Position numbers and translations under genes: made by a program. From assembly GCF_023229025.1 (NCBI RefSeq), contig NZ_JALOAA010000062.1:1-6821 (forward strand): a stretch of DNA of 6,821 nucleotides, read 5' to 3'. Positions 5,892 through 6,821 of the stretch are shown in pieces. Under the pieces are notes generated by a model. That model searched no databases, had not been told where the DNA came from, and saw only the letters and a program-made list of their open reading frames with translations. Numbering within the stretch: the stretch's first letter is position 1; each line of letters starts with the position of its first letter. This DNA comes from Sulfurimonas sp. (GTDB lineage: Bacteria > Campylobacterota > Campylobacteria > Campylobacterales > Sulfurimonadaceae).

Positions 5892-6821
5892 AATTATAAA
5901 ATCACAAAAAGATGAATGGTTATCTTCTTCTGATTGTAGTATTAAAGATATTATTAACTATATAAAAACAAAAGACAAGCTAAGACAAACTCAAATTGAA
6001 GCGATTGAGATTTATCTTTATCTAAAGATAAAAGGGGAAAATAAACCCTTATGGCAACTTTTTTCAGAGGGTTTCTTTTTAGAGAAAATTGATACGGATG
6101 ATTTGGTTGCAAAATATCTTTTGCAAAAGCAAGAGATACAAAAACTTTCACTTTACCAATTTGCAAAACAAGAGCTTCCTGCTCTTGCAAAACATATAAA
6201 TGATAATAAAATATCAAATAAAGAGTGTCAAAGGGTAATAAAGCAGATATTTTACGGTGTAGATTATAGTGATTATCTTTTATCACTTCCTATGGGTGCT
6301 GGTAAAACTTTTCTCATGGCATCATTTATTTATTTGGATTTGTACTTTGCACTTAATGAGCCAGAAAATAAAAATTTTGCTCACAATTTTCTTATTCTCA
6401 TACCATCAGGACTTAAAAATTCTATTGCACCATCACTAAAATCAATCGCCTCTTTTGATGGAAGTTGGGTTTTACCAGATAGTGATGCTCTAAGGATAAA
6501 AAAACTTTTAAAATTTGATGTTTTGGATGTGCCAAAAACAGCTAAAAAATCAAATCTTGCGGTAAATCCAAATGCGGCAAAAGTCAACAACATACTACCA
6601 AACCCTTTTGGTCAGATTTTTGTAGTAAATGCAGAAAAAGTAATTTTAAACAGCAAAGCAACAGGTTTTTTTGAAGATAAAGAGATTGTAGAAAATGAGC
6701 TAAAACAGAAATTAGCACTCGTTCCTAATCTTTCAATTCTTATAGATGAAGTACACCATGCAGCAAATGATGATATAAAACTCCGTCAAGTAGTTTCATG
6801 GTGGAATATGCAGGGAAATAT
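5881..6821 (+). CDS. Superfamily 2 DEAD/DEAH-type helicase, restriction/defence-like (3' end outside window)
   Basis: The frame is open from the ATG at 5881 to the window end, 313 codons without a stop, so the gene is cut off. Residues 1-125 form an alpha-helical N-terminal region that includes LRQTQIEAI (about 38-46), which resembles the LRxxQxxA element often found near the start of type III restriction (ResIII-like) helicases. Motif I (Walker A) is PMGAGKT at 137-143. ILIPSG (about 180-185) fits motif Ia, and motif II is DEVHH at 289-293 (DExH type). These residues bind and hydrolyse ATP to drive movement along DNA or RNA. The second RecA-like domain, and any nuclease or other C-terminal domain, lie beyond the window. 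The position behind a toxin-antitoxin pair fits a restriction or phage-defence locus, but this is inference. The subfamily is not named; the helicase call itself is firm. Confidence 0.85.
   Translation, partial: MLYKIIKSQKDEWLSSSDCSIKDIINYIKTKDKLRQTQIEAIEIYLYLKIKGENKPLWQLFSEGFFLEKIDTDDLVAKYLLQKQEIQKLSLYQFAKQELPALAKHINDNKISNKECQRVIKQIFYGVDYSDYLLSLPMGAGKTFLMASFIYLDLYFALNEPENKNFAHNFLILIPSGLKNSIAPSLKSIASFDGSWVLPDSDALRIKKLLKFDVLDVPKTAKKSNLAVNPNAAKVNNILPNPFGQIFVVNAEKVILNSKATGFFEDKEIVENELKQKLALVPNLSILIDEVHHAANDDIKLRQVVSWWNMQGN

Noticed and set aside
5954..6593. Two minus-strand open frames (110 and 70 codons) under the helicase
   Set aside because: The + strand frame carries Walker A and DEVHH motifs across the same region, so the antisense frames are shadows.

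Overview
This AT-rich window encodes mostly on the + strand and looks like a member of the Campylobacterota (Epsilonproteobacteria), most likely a Sulfurimonas-like free-living relative. The reasons are the character of the DnaE protein, a PilZ protein next to a small periplasmic cytochrome c, Lys/Ile/Asn-rich proteins, and promoters with a good TATAAT box after a T-run but no clear -35 element. The genus is an inference; the phylum-level call is fairly secure.

Positions 1-1122 hold two coupled genes. The first is the 3' part of a PilZ (cyclic di-GMP receptor) gene that enters the window already open. The second overlaps its end by 17 bases and encodes a short secreted protein with one CxxCH heme site. 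A 68-base gap with a TATAAT box follows, then the complete dnaE gene (1191-4799) for the replicative DNA polymerase III alpha subunit. All catalytic aspartates are present, and the PHP domain keeps its full set of nine metal ligands.

Downstream of dnaE the character changes to what looks like accessory DNA. A 21-codon stub overlaps the dnaE stop (4796-4861). It is followed by a complete type II toxin-antitoxin pair (4931-5528): a Phd/YefM-like antitoxin overlapping a RelE/ParE-family toxin by 11 bases, with an inverted repeat over the promoter. Next comes a very AT-rich stretch of about 350 bases (5529-5880) with a possible gene remnant, a T-tract, a second TTTTGTATAAT promoter and a 14-codon leader ORF. 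That ORF overlaps the start of a superfamily 2 DEAD/DEAH-type helicase (5881 to the window end), which is cut off after motif II.

The core genes (dnaE and probably the PilZ/cytochrome pair) are housekeeping or energy/signalling functions. The toxin-antitoxin pair and the helicase look like cargo placed behind dnaE, possibly the edge of a restriction or phage-defence locus whose remaining genes lie outside the window. No rRNA, tRNA, CRISPR array, insertion sequence or convincing rho-independent terminator was seen.
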